From positions 122,206-186,205 of the forward strand of contig JALONP010000002.1 in assembly GCA_025454875.1 (NCBI GenBank): a stretch of 64,000 bases of DNA, read 5' to 3'. The position numbers and the translations under genes were made by a program. Origin of the DNA: Bacteroidia bacterium. Its GTDB lineage: Bacteria > Bacteroidota > Bacteroidia > UKL13-3. Each line of letters begins with the position of its first letter. Positions within the stretch are counted from its first letter, which is position 1. The notes below the pieces were generated by a model. The model was not told where the DNA came from. It worked only from the letters and a program-made list of their open reading frames with translations, and made no database searches. Below are positions 15,971 to 25,404 of the stretch, piece by piece.

Positions 15971-17125
15971 ATGATACTCACGCATACTTACGAGCCAGCC
16001 ATTTCCATTCTCCCCATTCATGAGGAGGTTTGTAACTTGCATGGTGAATTGCTTAAAATATATGACTTCATTGATTTACCGGAACATATCCGTGAAATTG
16101 AAAAACAAAATAGCAGTATTTTAAGAGCATATTATGCGAATGCCCTTGAAGGTAATACCGTTGATATCAAAACCATCAAATACATTGTTGCAGGCAATAT
16201 TAAACCCAAAGGATTATCGGAACGTGCGGTTGAACAATACATCAAGGCAGAACACTGGTTACAAGAAAAAATAGACGAACCACTTCATATTTCGGTATTG
16301 TATGGATTGCAAAAAATACTCCTACTTGACCTGTACAACAACCGTGAAGACATCAACTTATTTTCACAAAACAGCACCCGTGTTCCTGAAAAATTGAGCC
16401 CCACAGCAGAAATAGAACTTGAATCGTTGTTTGCATTTCTAAACACCGATACAGAGTTTCATCCAATTGTTCAATCATGGATTTTACATTTTAAATTATT
16501 GCAAACACGCATTTTCAGTGAAGCACAACTCAAAATTGCTTCTCTCCTTCAATACTTCTGGTTGCAAAAAAAAGGGGTGAATTTGCATGGTTTGTTAAGC
16601 ATCGAACACGAGCTGTTCATTCACAAATTTGATTACCAATATTACCACAACTCCGAGCTTCCTGAATATTGCAACGATACACAGGTTCAATTAGAATTTG
16701 GAATGGATATGTTCCAGCGTCAACTTGATCGGCTCAAGCAATTGCTTCAATCCTATTTTAGGAAACAAGTTGATTTTGAAAAATTGAATGCAAGGCAAAA
16801 AAACATCATGAACTACGTTTTTGAGCGTGGCTATAAACTCAAAGAAATGGACGATTCCATTTTAAACAAACGCCAAAAACTCATCATGTATATTATCCAA
16901 AACAGGGGATTTATCTCAACCAAAGAGTTGGTAACAGAATTTGATTGCAACCGCAAAACCATTCAACGTGATTTTGCCGTGCTTACAGAACAAAATTTGG
17001 TTAAAATTATTGGACAAGGCGCAGGATTGAAATATGCTGTAAATGTTACCGAAAACAAACACGGTAATTTACTCAAATACCAATCTGAGTGGGTTGTTGA
17101 TGAGAGTATGGAGCAAGCTTCATAA
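15971..17125 (+). CDS. Degenerate Fic-domain protein with C-terminal winged helices
   Basis: 384 residues. ANALEGNTV (56-64) resembles the inhibitory-helix/ N-terminal Fic segment (S/TxxIEGN). STRVPEKLSP (135-144) and FHPIVQSWILHFKLL align with the lead-in to the Fic core. The core itself, normally HPFxDGNGR, reads TRIFSEAQLK (179-188): the catalytic His is Arg and every glycine is lost, while the length matches without gaps, so AMP transfer should be impossible. Two winged helices follow (about 272-293 and 299-356), the second DeoR/HTH_11-like (STKELVTEFDCNRKTIQRDF). A DNA-binding regulator made from a dead Fic fold is the best reading; no toxin or antitoxin partner is adjacent. Confidence 0.75.
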   Translation: MILTHTYEPAISILPIHEEVCNLHGELLKIYDFIDLPEHIREIEKQNSSILRAYYANALEGNTVDIKTIKYIVAGNIKPKGLSERAVEQYIKAEHWLQEKIDEPLHISVLYGLQKILLLDLYNNREDINLFSQNSTRVPEKLSPTAEIELESLFAFLNTDTEFHPIVQSWILHFKLLQTRIFSEAQLKIASLLQYFWLQKKGVNLHGLLSIEHELFIHKFDYQYYHNSELPEYCNDTQVQLEFGMDMFQRQLDRLKQLLQSYFRKQVDFEKLNARQKNIMNYVFERGYKLKEMDDSILNKRQKLIMYIIQNRGFISTKELVTEFDCNRKTIQRDFAVLTEQNLVKIIGQGAGLKYAVNVTENKHGNLLKYQSEWVVDESMEQAS

Positions 17126-17173
17126 GATTATACTCCCTCTACCGAATTCTTCCAATGCTTCACATTCTTAAAT

Positions 17174-17200
17174 AAAAAAAGAGGCTTTACGCCTCTTTTT
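17174..17200. terminator. Bidirectional terminator between convergent genes
   Basis: AAAAAGAGGC and GCCTCTTTTT form a 10-bp stem around a 5-base loop, with A-run on one side and T-run on the other. Confidence 0.8.
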
Positions 17201-17201
17201 A

Positions 17202-17423
17202 CTACAACTCATCTTCGTTGTAAAAATAATCTTCGTTTGTGGGATAATCTGGCCAAATTTCTTCGATGCTTTCAAATGGCTCTCCATCATCTTCCAATTC
17301 TTGAAGGTTTTCAATCACCTCGAGTGGAGCTCCTGAACGGATAGCATAATCTATAAGCTCATCTTTACTTGCGGGCCAAGGGGCATCATCTAAGTGCGAT
17401 GCTAATTCTAATGTCCAGTACAT
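17202..17423 (-). CDS. DUF2795 family small acidic protein
   Basis: 73 residues, highly acidic. The start MYWTLELASHLDDAPWPA and the stretches DELIDYAIRSGAP and ESIEEIWPDYP match a small protein found in nearly all Bacteroidota with very little variation (DUF2795). Its function is unknown. It is a single gene between a bidirectional terminator and menE, transcribed in the same direction as menE lies upstream, with about 70 bp between them. High conservation of this family suggests a core cellular role. Confidence 0.85.
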   Translation of the reverse strand: MYWTLELASHLDDAPWPASKDELIDYAIRSGAPLEVIENLQELEDDGEPFESIEEIWPDYPTNEDYFYNEDEL

Positions 17424-17494
17424 AATGCGTTTCCTTTTATTTTTATGCGAATATAAAAATTTGAACCAACCCTAAAAGGAATTTTTTTGTTAAT

Positions 17495-18619
17495 TCAACG
17501 TAAAGGAATTTCCCTTGCTAAATGTATCATTTTCAGCAATTCAGGTCTATTTACTTTACCGGTAACAGTTTGAGGAAACTGCTCAACTTGGTAAATGGCT
17601 TTGGGTATTTGGTACCCTTTTAGTCGTTTTAGCAATACTTGCTTGTTTACTTCCAATTCTTTCGCACCTGCAATAAACACAATTAATTTTTGTCCCAATT
17701 CTTTATCTGGCAATCCCAATGCGCAAATATGCATAGGTGCTAATTGTAAATAATCACCCAAAGCAACCTCAATATCAGTCGGAAAAATTTTTACCCCACC
17801 CGAATTAATTACCCCATCAATTCTTCCCATTACCTCAAATGAAGTATCGGTTGCCATGCGCACCAAATCGTTGGTTTCAATCCACTGTTGTGCAGTTATA
17901 TCACCTTTTATGCATAAACAACCTTCCTCATTTACCCTCACTTCGGTTCCGGGTAACACATGAAACATTTTTTCCAATCCAATCTTACGCAAGGCTATAT
18001 GGCTTGCAGTTTCGGTCATGCCATAGGTATGGTAAAACACAACTTTTGGCAAATCTGCCAACTTCCTTTCCAATAAATCATCAATTGCTGCACCACCAAT
18101 CAATACCGTTTTAAATTGACCAAGCGCAGCCTCATATGCTTGAGCAAAATGCAGAATTGGATACAGCTGCATTGGTGTAAATGATGCAATGGTATATGAA
18201 TGTTGCTCAGGTAGTAATTCAATGGGTTTTGTTGAAGGTTCAACAAAGGTGATATCACATTCAGCTATTAATCCCCGAATAAGCAACATTGCTCCACCAA
18301 TAAAGTGAGTTGGTATGCAATGAAAGATATGGTCATTAGATGTAATACCCAATACTTGAATAGTTGCATTAGCGCTTGCTTCCAATTGCGCCCTTGTAAG
18401 TATAATTGGTTTTGGTGCACCTGTAGAACCCGAAGTGTGAAAGGCAAATGCTTCCGCACCATTAAGCCATTGTTGTGCAAGAGCAAATGCATATGAGAAA
18501 TAGTGTATTCCTTCGTCACCTTCAAAGGGTACCACAGAGGATATGGTCAACAATTCTTTCCCCTTCTCCTTGATATCGGAAAATGAAAAATGATGTGTGC
18601 CGATGGTAACGCTTTGCAT
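17495..18619 (-). CDS. menE: AMP-binding acyl-CoA ligase, probably O-succinylbenzoate-CoA ligase
   Basis: 374 residues from the ATG at 18619. This short AMP-forming ligase would convert o-succinylbenzoate to its CoA thioester in menaquinone synthesis. Motifs: P-loop HTSGSTGAPK (61-70), the TYGMTETASH adenylate motif, the hinge region (GRIDGVINSGGVKIFP) and the C-terminal catalytic Lys in TVTGKVNRPELL. The length is well below that of typical 450-550-residue ligases, which fits Bacteroidota MenE. The other men genes are not in the window, so substrate assignment rests on length and similarity. It follows trmB directly (5 bp between them). Confidence 0.8.
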   Translation of the reverse strand: MQSVTIGTHHFSFSDIKEKGKELLTISSVVPFEGDEGIHYFSYAFALAQQWLNGAEAFAFHTSGSTGAPKPIILTRAQLEASANATIQVLGITSNDHIFHCIPTHFIGGAMLLIRGLIAECDITFVEPSTKPIELLPEQHSYTIASFTPMQLYPILHFAQAYEAALGQFKTVLIGGAAIDDLLERKLADLPKVVFYHTYGMTETASHIALRKIGLEKMFHVLPGTEVRVNEEGCLCIKGDITAQQWIETNDLVRMATDTSFEVMGRIDGVINSGGVKIFPTDIEVALGDYLQLAPMHICALGLPDKELGQKLIVFIAGAKELEVNKQVLLKRLKGYQIPKAIYQVEQFPQTVTGKVNRPELLKMIHLAREIPLR

Positions 18620-18624
18620 GGAAA

Positions 18625-19269
18625 TCAAAAACTAAATCGAAGATACTTAATCGTTCGACCTTGTGCTGAAAATTTGTTTTCGTAATACGTTCGGATTTCA
18701 CGCAAATGGGGATGTGAATCCGTATTGCCATGAACATCCCAATTTACTTCAAACGGTTTAATGGAATGCTTTTCGAGTACTTCCAATGTATATTCAAACA
18801 ATGGCGTATCGTCTGTTTTAAAATGAACAGTTCCCTTTGGTTTTAACACCTGTTTGTACAATGGTAAAAACCGTTCACTGGTAAGTCTGTGTTTTGCATG
18901 CCTGTCTTTTGGAAATGGATCCGGAAAAGTTATCCAAATTTCACTTACTTCACCTTCATCAAATATTTCGGTTAATTTGGTAATCAGCATTCTAATAAAT
19001 GCCGCATTGGTTATGCCCCTTTCTTTTGCTGTAAGGGCTCCCCGCCACATACGGTTGCTTTTAATATCAATTCCAATAAAGTTTTTTTCTGGGTATTGAG
19101 CTGAAAGAGCCACAGTGTATTCTCCTTTGCCACATCCAAGTTCAAGTACTATTGGATGGTTATTCTTAAATACCTCCTTGTTCCATTTGCCTTTAAGTTC
19201 ATATGGAAAATCAAAGGTTTTATCAAACGTTTTAAACTCAGCAAACTGTTGCAATTTTCTTTTTGGCAT
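18625..19269 (-). CDS. trmB: tRNA (guanine-N7)-methyltransferase
   Basis: 214 residues. It methylates G46 in the variable loop of tRNAs. The SAM motif VLELGCGKGEY (41-51) and the TrmB hallmark WITFPDPFPKDRHAKHR are present. A normal-length TrmB with no gaps. It lies between a metallo-beta-lactamase-fold gene (13 bp) and menE (5 bp), all on the minus strand, so the three probably form one transcript without a functional link. Confidence 0.95.
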   Translation of the reverse strand: MPKRKLQQFAEFKTFDKTFDFPYELKGKWNKEVFKNNHPIVLELGCGKGEYTVALSAQYPEKNFIGIDIKSNRMWRGALTAKERGITNAAFIRMLITKLTEIFDEGEVSEIWITFPDPFPKDRHAKHRLTSERFLPLYKQVLKPKGTVHFKTDDTPLFEYTLEVLEKHSIKPFEVNWDVHGNTDSHPHLREIRTYYENKFSAQGRTIKYLRFSF

Positions 19270-19282
19270 CTACACTTTTTTG

Positions 19283-19927
19283 TTAATTCGTTTTCAAATA
19301 AGGATTATACTTTCTTTCTACTCCAACGGTTGTTGGGTTTCCATGTCCCGGTAAAATCACCATATCATCTGGCCATACGAGTATTTGCTTCCGAATAGAG
19401 TCGATAAGCTGATTAAAATTGCCCCCAGGCAAATCGGTTCGGCCAATGCTTCCTTCAAAAAGAACATCCCCTACAATAGCAATTCTTTGAGATAGACTGT
19501 AAAAAGTAAGTGAAGCAATAGAGTGCCCTGGTGTAAATGCAATGGCGAGTTCACTGTTTCCAAACCTAATGGTATCTTTTTCAGTTAACCAAACTGTTGA
19601 TTCGGGAATAAGAAGAGGTGGAATTCCAAACAAAGCTGTCCATCGCGCAGTGTCATGATACGTAGTTACCTCATCTGCATGCATGTGAAGTGATACTTGA
19701 TAACGCTCTACTACAAATTCATTCCCCAATACATGGTCTATATGGCAATGGGTATTCAACAGTTTAACTGGGGTAAGCTTTTCTTTTTCAATAAATTGAG
19801 CCAATTGTTGTTGCTCTTTTGGGTGGTAACATCCGGGGTCAATAACCACACATTGACCGGTTTCATCGTATACCACATAGGTGTTTTCTTGAAACTCATT
19901 AAAAACAAAAGATTCAACCTTCATCAT
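19283..19927 (-). CDS. Metallo-beta-lactamase fold hydrolase (glyoxalase II/YcbL-like)
   Basis: About 214 residues from ATG codons at 19927 or 19924; an open frame further upstream overlaps the divergent gene and lacks family similarity. The metal motif is THCHIDHVLG (His60, His62, Asp64, His65), followed by PGHSIASLT, GDVLFEGSIGRTDLPGG and LPGHGNPT. This is the glyoxalase II-like subgroup that hydrolyses thioesters such as S-lactoylglutathione; YcbL-type members are often annotated as 'MBL fold metallo-hydrolase'. The C-terminal glutathione-binding domain of true glyoxalase II is missing. It is first in the transcript with trmB and menE. Confidence 0.88.
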   Translation of the reverse strand: MMKVESFVFNEFQENTYVVYDETGQCVVIDPGCYHPKEQQQLAQFIEKEKLTPVKLLNTHCHIDHVLGNEFVVERYQVSLHMHADEVTTYHDTARWTALFGIPPLLIPESTVWLTEKDTIRFGNSELAIAFTPGHSIASLTFYSLSQRIAIVGDVLFEGSIGRTDLPGGNFNQLIDSIRKQILVWPDDMVILPGHGNPTTVGVERKYNPYLKTN

Positions 19928-20015
19928 GCTGCAAATAGAAGGCTTGTAAGCTATATTTCCAAGGGACTGTTTTAACACAAAACTTACTTGTATAGGTGCT
20001 GGTAAATTCCCATCT

Positions 20016-23000
20016 TTGATCGCATTGAAGGTGTTAAATTCATATTTCTTTAAACTGCTTTTACCCATTGCTTTGTGGCTTACTCCTAATGTAATTTTGG
20101 CACAAGGCATGTACACTCCATTCGGGCAAAGCAAAGTCCAGTATGGGGTGTTTGAGTGGTCATACCTGCGTTCAGAAAATTTCGATTCGTACTTCTACAG
20201 TGGTGGACGCGAGTTGGCAGCTTTTTCGGCACGTTCAGCCGAAACCAACCTGAGTAATATTGAACAATTGATAGACCACAGATTGAGTGGAAGAGTGGAA
20301 ATTATCAACTACAATACCTTATCTGATTTTAAACAAACAAACTTTGGTGTATTGAGCGATAACGCACAAAATCCCGGGGGCTATTCGCAAGTGGTGAACA
20401 ATAAGGTTTTTATTTATTTTAATGGCAACCATGGGGATTTTGAGGCCAGCATTAAATCAGGACTCGCATTGGTTCTTGTAAATGAATTGTTGTTTGGTGG
20501 CACCTTTCAAGAACGCATTCAAAATGCTGCTTTGCTTAATTTACCCGACTGGTACACTTTTGGGCTCACACAATACATTGGTAAACCTTGGGATACCGAT
20601 AAAAATAATAAGTTGAAAGATATCATAGTTCGAAAAAAAATTAAAAAATTCAATCGGTTAATTCAATATGACCCGCAATTAGCGGGGCAAGCCTTTTGGA
20701 ATTATTTAGTTGAAAAGTATGGTCAAGAAGTAATATCAAATATGCTTTATGTAACGCGCCTTAGCCGTAACTACGAAAGCGCTTTGATTTACGTTACGGG
20801 TGAAAATTTGAAAGAAACCAGCAAAGGATTTATGAGGTACTACCGCGAGCAATACCAAAAAGAAGACACCTTGCGGGCTTTGCCAAACAACCAATTTAAA
20901 ATTAAAAAACGCCTGACTCCATACGTTGAACCTCATTTAAAGGTAAGTCCCAAAGGCAATCAATTGCTATTTACAACCAATAAAATGGGTAAATACAAAA
21001 TATGGTTAATGGATACCCAAACCGGAAAACAACGTAAAGTGCACAAGGGAGGTTTTAAATACCACGGATTTGAAGTAGATCATTCGTACCCAATGATTGC
21101 TTGGCACCCAGGTAGCGAAAAATTTGCATTTATTTTTGAACGCAAAGGCAAACATTATTTAACAACCGTTGATTTGGTTAACAAGAAAAAACAAACGATC
21201 CAGTTTTTCAAATTCGACAAAATCAACTCTTTTGCATACAGCGATAATGAAAAATTATTGGTGCTCTCCGCAACACGCAAAGGCCAAAGCGACTTATTTG
21301 TGTATGATATGGTTACCCGAAGGGAGCGTCAATTAACAAATGACCCACATGATGATTTGTATCCACGATTCGTAGATGGCTCTGAAAAAATTATTTTCAG
21401 CTCTTCACGAAACAGCGACTCAGTTGCTGCTCCTTCTTTTCCTACATTGCCTCCCAATCATAATTTGGATGTATACTTATATGATTATGCAAACGCTTCA
21501 CCTGAACTTATAAGGCTTACCTATACACCTGGTATTAACGAAACCGAACCATTGGAGTACAATAACCAATACTATAGTTATTTATCAGATTACAACGGAA
21601 TCAAAAACAGGTATGCTGCTAGGTATGAACAAGAATATGATTTTACCGAATTGATTATTCGATACACTGACTCAGAAAAGCCAAACGATACGTTGTTCTT
21701 TGATGAATTGATTGATCGTGGCAAAACTTTTAATTACGAAGATAAAACCATCGTGATTGATTCGACAATTGAAAAAATTGATACGTTGGTGCGAAACAAA
21801 ACAATTGTATTTACCTACCCACTTACAGATTACAAACGCAATATTTTAGCGCATGATGTTACCAAACAAGGTAAAACGGTGTATGAAACCATGTTGATAG
21901 ATGGTAAGTATTACATTAAATACAGCCCACTTGCTAAAAACATCGAAGAACAAAGCGCAACCATTGAAACCTATCCAACCATGTACCGACTTAAAAGCGG
22001 ATACGCAAGCAAGCCTTTTCAAGCAGGAGGGTTGGTATACAGCAAACGGAAACTGCGCAATGGAAAAACAACAGTAAGTGCGCTTGAACCTCCTAAGCCA
22101 ACAATCAAATATGATTATTTCTTTGTGAGCGATTTTACACCGCCCACATTTACAAAAGAACAATTAGCCTCACCCGAAGCTCCCAAACAAAATACCACTG
22201 CTAAAGGCTTTAAATTAGCTGCTCCGCGTTTTTACAACGTCACTTTCTTTACCGATTACCTCGTTACGCAACTCGATAACTCAGTGATCAACTCATATTA
22301 CCAACCCATTGCTATTAGCGCTCAAGGTGCATTTAATCCTGGCTTGAACGGAATGTTTAAAGTTGGGATGGTCGATTTGTTTGAAGACTACCGCCTGACA
22401 GGTGGATTTAGATTACCGTTTGACTTAAGTACGGTTGATTATTTTTTGAGTTATGAAACACTCAAACGCAGACTCGACCACCGAATTACCTTTTACAGAC
22501 AAGTACGTGAAGGCAATCAACCTGGCTTGCCCGCTCAATACATTTTTAAAAATACTTCTCATGAAATTCGTTACCAAATAAGCTATCCGTTTAATCCCAT
22601 TTTTTGCATAAGGGCACAAACTTTTGTAAGGCAAGACCAAACCAGTTTATTGGGTGTTGATCGTGCGTCACTTGAGTTCCCAAATCAGTTTGACAGATGG
22701 GCAGGAGGTAAACTCGAGTTCGTAATGGACAATGCCAAACCAAAAGGATTAAACCTTTACAATGGCACTCGGTTTAAAGTATTTTTTGACCACTACCGCA
22801 ACTTACGTAATGAAGGGGTACAGTTAAATGCTGTAGGTTTTGATTTCAGGCATTACCAAAAAATTCACCGTCAATTAATTTTTGCAACCCGTATTACCTA
22901 TAATACTTCATTTGGCACCAATAAAGTAAAATATGTTTTGGGTGCAGTAGACAATTGGCTGTTCCCGCAATTTGAAACAGGCAACGATAACATATCTACT

Positions 23001-23432
23001 GTTAATTATGCGTTTCAAGCATTGGGCACTAACCTACGAGGATTTAGGCAAAGCATCCGTTCAGGTAATTCGTTTGCAGTGAGCAACAACGAAATTCGAT
23101 TCCCTGTTTTCAGTTATTTGTTAAACAGACCCATTAGATCTGAGTTTATCGCAAATTTCCAGTTGGTACCATTTTTTGATATTGGTACAGCTTGGATTGG
23201 CCCTGATCCATACTCAGATGAAAATACTTACAACCAACTTACCGTTGAGGTAAAGTATTTGCGCACTACTGTAATCAATGTTCGTGATCCTATAGTAGCT
23301 GGATATGGTGCTGGTTTGCGCACCAAAGTATTGGGCTATTTTCTAAGATTTGATGCTGCATGGGGGTTGCAAGATGGAGAGTTGGTTAGCCGTAGGCCGC
23401 TTTATTACTTATCTCTTAGCCTCGACTTTTAG
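20016..23432 (+). CDS. Large envelope protein: peptidase-like N-terminus, TolB-like propeller, outer-membrane beta-barrel
   Basis: 1138 residues from a TTG; no ATG precedes the signal peptide, and TTG at 20028 or GTG at 20034 are alternative starts. A signal peptide ends near NVILAQ. Residues about 30-290 resemble a peptidase MA-like region (LVNELLFGG...LPDWYTFGLTQYIG), but without a clear HExxH. Residues about 300-560 hold PD40/WD40-like TolB repeats (NKMGKYKIWLMDTQTGK; KGQSDLFVYDM; SEKIIFSSSRNSDS). The C-terminal 400 residues resemble the surface-antigen/BamA barrel (GTNLRGFRQ...FDIGTAWIG) ending in SLSLDF. Such three-part proteins occur in Bacteroidota and are unstudied. Its stop overlaps the convergent tdk gene. 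Confidence 0.75.
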   Translation: MIALKVLNSYFFKLLLPIALWLTPNVILAQGMYTPFGQSKVQYGVFEWSYLRSENFDSYFYSGGRELAAFSARSAETNLSNIEQLIDHRLSGRVEIINYNTLSDFKQTNFGVLSDNAQNPGGYSQVVNNKVFIYFNGNHGDFEASIKSGLALVLVNELLFGGTFQERIQNAALLNLPDWYTFGLTQYIGKPWDTDKNNKLKDIIVRKKIKKFNRLIQYDPQLAGQAFWNYLVEKYGQEVISNMLYVTRLSRNYESALIYVTGENLKETSKGFMRYYREQYQKEDTLRALPNNQFKIKKRLTPYVEPHLKVSPKGNQLLFTTNKMGKYKIWLMDTQTGKQRKVHKGGFKYHGFEVDHSYPMIAWHPGSEKFAFIFERKGKHYLTTVDLVNKKKQTIQFFKFDKINSFAYSDNEKLLVLSATRKGQSDLFVYDMVTRRERQLTNDPHDDLYPRFVDGSEKIIFSSSRNSDSVAAPSFPTLPPNHNLDVYLYDYANASPELIRLTYTPGINETEPLEYNNQYYSYLSDYNGIKNRYAARYEQEYDFTELIIRYTDSEKPNDTLFFDELIDRGKTFNYEDKTIVIDSTIEKIDTLVRNKTIVFTYPLTDYKRNILAHDVTKQGKTVYETMLIDGKYYIKYSPLAKNIEEQSATIETYPTMYRLKSGYASKPFQAGGLVYSKRKLRNGKTTVSALEPPKPTIKYDYFFVSDFTPPTFTKEQLASPEAPKQNTTAKGFKLAAPRFYNVTFFTDYLVTQLDNSVINSYYQPIAISAQGAFNPGLNGMFKVGMVDLFEDYRLTGGFRLPFDLSTVDYFLSYETLKRRLDHRITFYRQVREGNQPGLPAQYIFKNTSHEIRYQISYPFNPIFCIRAQTFVRQDQTSLLGVDRASLEFPNQFDRWAGGKLEFVMDNAKPKGLNLYNGTRFKVFFDHYRNLRNEGVQLNAVGFDFRHYQKIHRQLIFATRITYNTSFGTNKVKYVLGAVDNWLFPQFETGNDNISTVNYAFQALGTNLRGFRQSIRSGNSFAVSNNEIRFPVFSYLLNRPIRSEFIANFQLVPFFDIGTAWIGPDPYSDENTYNQLTVEVKYLRTTVINVRDPIVAGYGAGLRTKVLGYFLRFDAAWGLQDGELVSRRPLYYLSLSLDF

Positions 23433-24009
23433 TCGCTTTCATTCCTTCATTAAAGCAGTGCCTGCACCTTGCTTCGTAAGAGTCTTTTTCGCCCAACAAT
23501 ACCAAATCCGCGTCTACCGTTTTTCGAAATGAATGTGAAGCCAAATCACCACAAACCATGCAAATTGCATGAACCTTGGTAACATAATCAGCAATAGCCA
23601 TCAACTCAGGCATTGCTCCGAATGGTTTACCCAAATAATCCATATCGAGCCCAGCCACAATTACACGTTTGCCTTGTTCAGCTAGCGTTTGGCAAACAAA
23701 TACAATTTCATTGTTAAAAAACTGCGCTTCATCTATACCCACAACACTGGCTTGGGTTTGCATCAGTAAAATATTAAGTGGTGATTGCACTGGGGTTGAT
23801 GCAATGGTATTGGCATTATGGGATACAATTTCACTTGCGTGGTAGCGTGTATCTACAGCAGGTTTAAATATTTCAACCCCAAGTTGAGCAATCCGAGCAC
23901 GGTTCAGCCTACGAATCAACTCCTCCGTTTTACCGGAAAACATTGATCCACAAATCACTTCAATCCACCCTTTGGTTGCCGTTGTATGTTGTTTTGGTTC
24001 AAAAAACAT
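23416..24009 (-). CDS. tdk: Thymidine kinase
   Basis: 197 residues from the ATG at 24009; the frame is open further upstream but the family begins here. It phosphorylates thymidine in the salvage pathway. The P-loop GSMFSGKT is at residues 21-28, the Asp-Glu pair is in GIDEAQFF, and a four-cysteine zinc site is formed by CMVCGD and CRHCF. The lasso segment (FRKTVDADLVLLGEKDSYEA) is complete. It overlaps the large envelope protein gene tail to tail by 17 bases. Confidence 0.95.
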   Translation of the reverse strand: MFFEPKQHTTATKGWIEVICGSMFSGKTEELIRRLNRARIAQLGVEIFKPAVDTRYHASEIVSHNANTIASTPVQSPLNILLMQTQASVVGIDEAQFFNNEIVFVCQTLAEQGKRVIVAGLDMDYLGKPFGAMPELMAIADYVTKVHAICMVCGDLASHSFRKTVDADLVLLGEKDSYEARCRHCFNEGMKATKSRG

Positions 24010-24067
24010 GTACGCAAATGTGGTGTAAAAATAAAGATGATTTACACTTTTCTTTGTACAAATTTGC

Positions 24068-24835
24068 ATGACCAACTTTACAGCTATGAATTTGCATAAA
24101 AGGCACCAACAAATACAAACAGCATCTCTTGAAATCCACCAATTGATTACTGAATTGTATTCAGGCACAGAACCCGCAACACTTCAGCGTGACTTATTAA
24201 AGGCAAAACTCATTGCTTTATACGATTTGTTGCAACAACAAGAACAGCAGCCTGAATTCGTTACTGAAGAAACCGTTGAATTGGCCATGGAGCATCCAAT
24301 TGCAGTAAACGATGGCCAGCCTGATGAACCTGAGCAAATTCTTCCATTGCTTGAAACACAACCTGAAGTACTCAACTTGTTTAATGATATTCCTCCAGCT
24401 CCTTCTGAGCAAGTAATTGAAGAACCAACCCTTACTCCAACCGAATTACGCAATCTTGAAATAGATGCCATTCTTGAAAAACAAGAACAAGATTTGCCAC
24501 CTGTGGAACCTTCAATTGATCAAGCCGAGCGTTCGCTTCATGAAAAAATTGCAAGCAGTATACCTACATCACCTGCATTGGCAGATAAATTAGGAAATAG
24601 CCAATTGGCCAATTTAAAAAACGCAATCAATGTAAACCTAAAAATTGCAATGGTAAATACCCTATTCGGGGAAAACACTGTTGAGTACGTTAAAGCTATT
24701 GATAAATTGAATGCCTCTGAAAACATACATGAGGCCATGCGCTACTTTACCGAACTCAAGTTAAATTACAACTGGGATAATGAACACACATTGGTGAAAG
24801 AACTAGAGCAGCTTATCCAAAAACGTTTTGCTTAG
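24068..24835 (+). CDS. Conserved Bacteroidota protein of unknown function
   Basis: 255 residues from the ATG at 24068 (a second ATG at 24086 is also possible). The N-terminal 60 residues are helical, the middle (about 65-165) is acidic and Pro/Glu/Gln-rich and probably disordered, and the C-terminal 90 residues form a helical domain with the pattern LKNAINVNLKIAMVNTLF...EYVKAIDKLN. This C-terminal pattern (a helix ending in a 'NELF'-like stretch) is widespread in Bacteroidota proteins without known function. No signal peptide or membrane segment. Divergent from tdk and convergent with purN (4-base overlap). Confidence 0.75.
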   Translation: MTNFTAMNLHKRHQQIQTASLEIHQLITELYSGTEPATLQRDLLKAKLIALYDLLQQQEQQPEFVTEETVELAMEHPIAVNDGQPDEPEQILPLLETQPEVLNLFNDIPPAPSEQVIEEPTLTPTELRNLEIDAILEKQEQDLPPVEPSIDQAERSLHEKIASSIPTSPALADKLGNSQLANLKNAINVNLKIAMVNTLFGENTVEYVKAIDKLNASENIHEAMRYFTELKLNYNWDNEHTLVKELEQLIQKRFA

Positions 24836-25404
24836 GTGTTTTCTAAAAGATGCTGTTCAATCACCTTCGGAAAATGAGTCATCTCTAACACTGCAATTTT
24901 AGCTGCAACTGTAGCTGCTGTATCGTCTGCTTTTACGTTAAACGACTGCTGAAACAAATACGTTCCTTCATCATACCGTTCATTTACCAAATGAATGGTA
25001 ATACCATGTGTTTTTGCGCCTTGTTCGATAACGGCATTGTGAACGTGCATTCCATACATTCCTTTACCTCCAAATGCAGGCAACAATGCAGGATGAATAT
25101 TCAGAATGCGGTAAGGATATTGTTGCACCAAGTATGATGGGATAAGCCACAAAAAGCCAGCCAACACAATTAAATCAGGGGCATAGGCTTCAATACGTTT
25201 CCCCAATAAATTGGGGTCTTGCAGTTCTGCTTTGGTAAATAGTTCAACTGGTATTGCATGTAGTTTCATTTTGGCAATTACACCAGCCTGTGGATTATTG
25301 CAAAACAAAGCAACTACCCGAATACTTGGATGCGATTTGAAATACACACAAATATTTTCTGCATTGGTGCCATTACCCGAAGCGAATAGAACAATATTTT
25401 TCAT
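24832..25404 (-). CDS. purN: Phosphoribosylglycinamide formyltransferase
   Basis: 190 residues from the ATG at 25404, which overlaps the TGA of the upstream lipoprotein gene (TGATG), so the two are coupled. It transfers a formyl group from 10-formyl-THF to GAR, the third step of purine synthesis. Motifs: FASGNGTNAENI (nucleotide site), NIHPALLPAFGGKGMYG with the catalytic Asn-His, HGITIHLVNERYDEG with the catalytic Asp. Normal family length. Confidence 0.95.
   Translation of the reverse strand: MKNIVLFASGNGTNAENICVYFKSHPSIRVVALFCNNPQAGVIAKMKLHAIPVELFTKAELQDPNLLGKRIEAYAPDLIVLAGFLWLIPSYLVQQYPYRILNIHPALLPAFGGKGMYGMHVHNAVIEQGAKTHGITIHLVNERYDEGTYLFQQSFNVKADDTAATVAAKIAVLEMTHFPKVIEQHLLENT

Noticed and set aside
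19928..20134. N-terminal extension of the metallo-beta-lactamase gene
   Set aside because: It overlaps the divergent envelope protein gene and is not part of the family; ATG at 19927/19924 fits.
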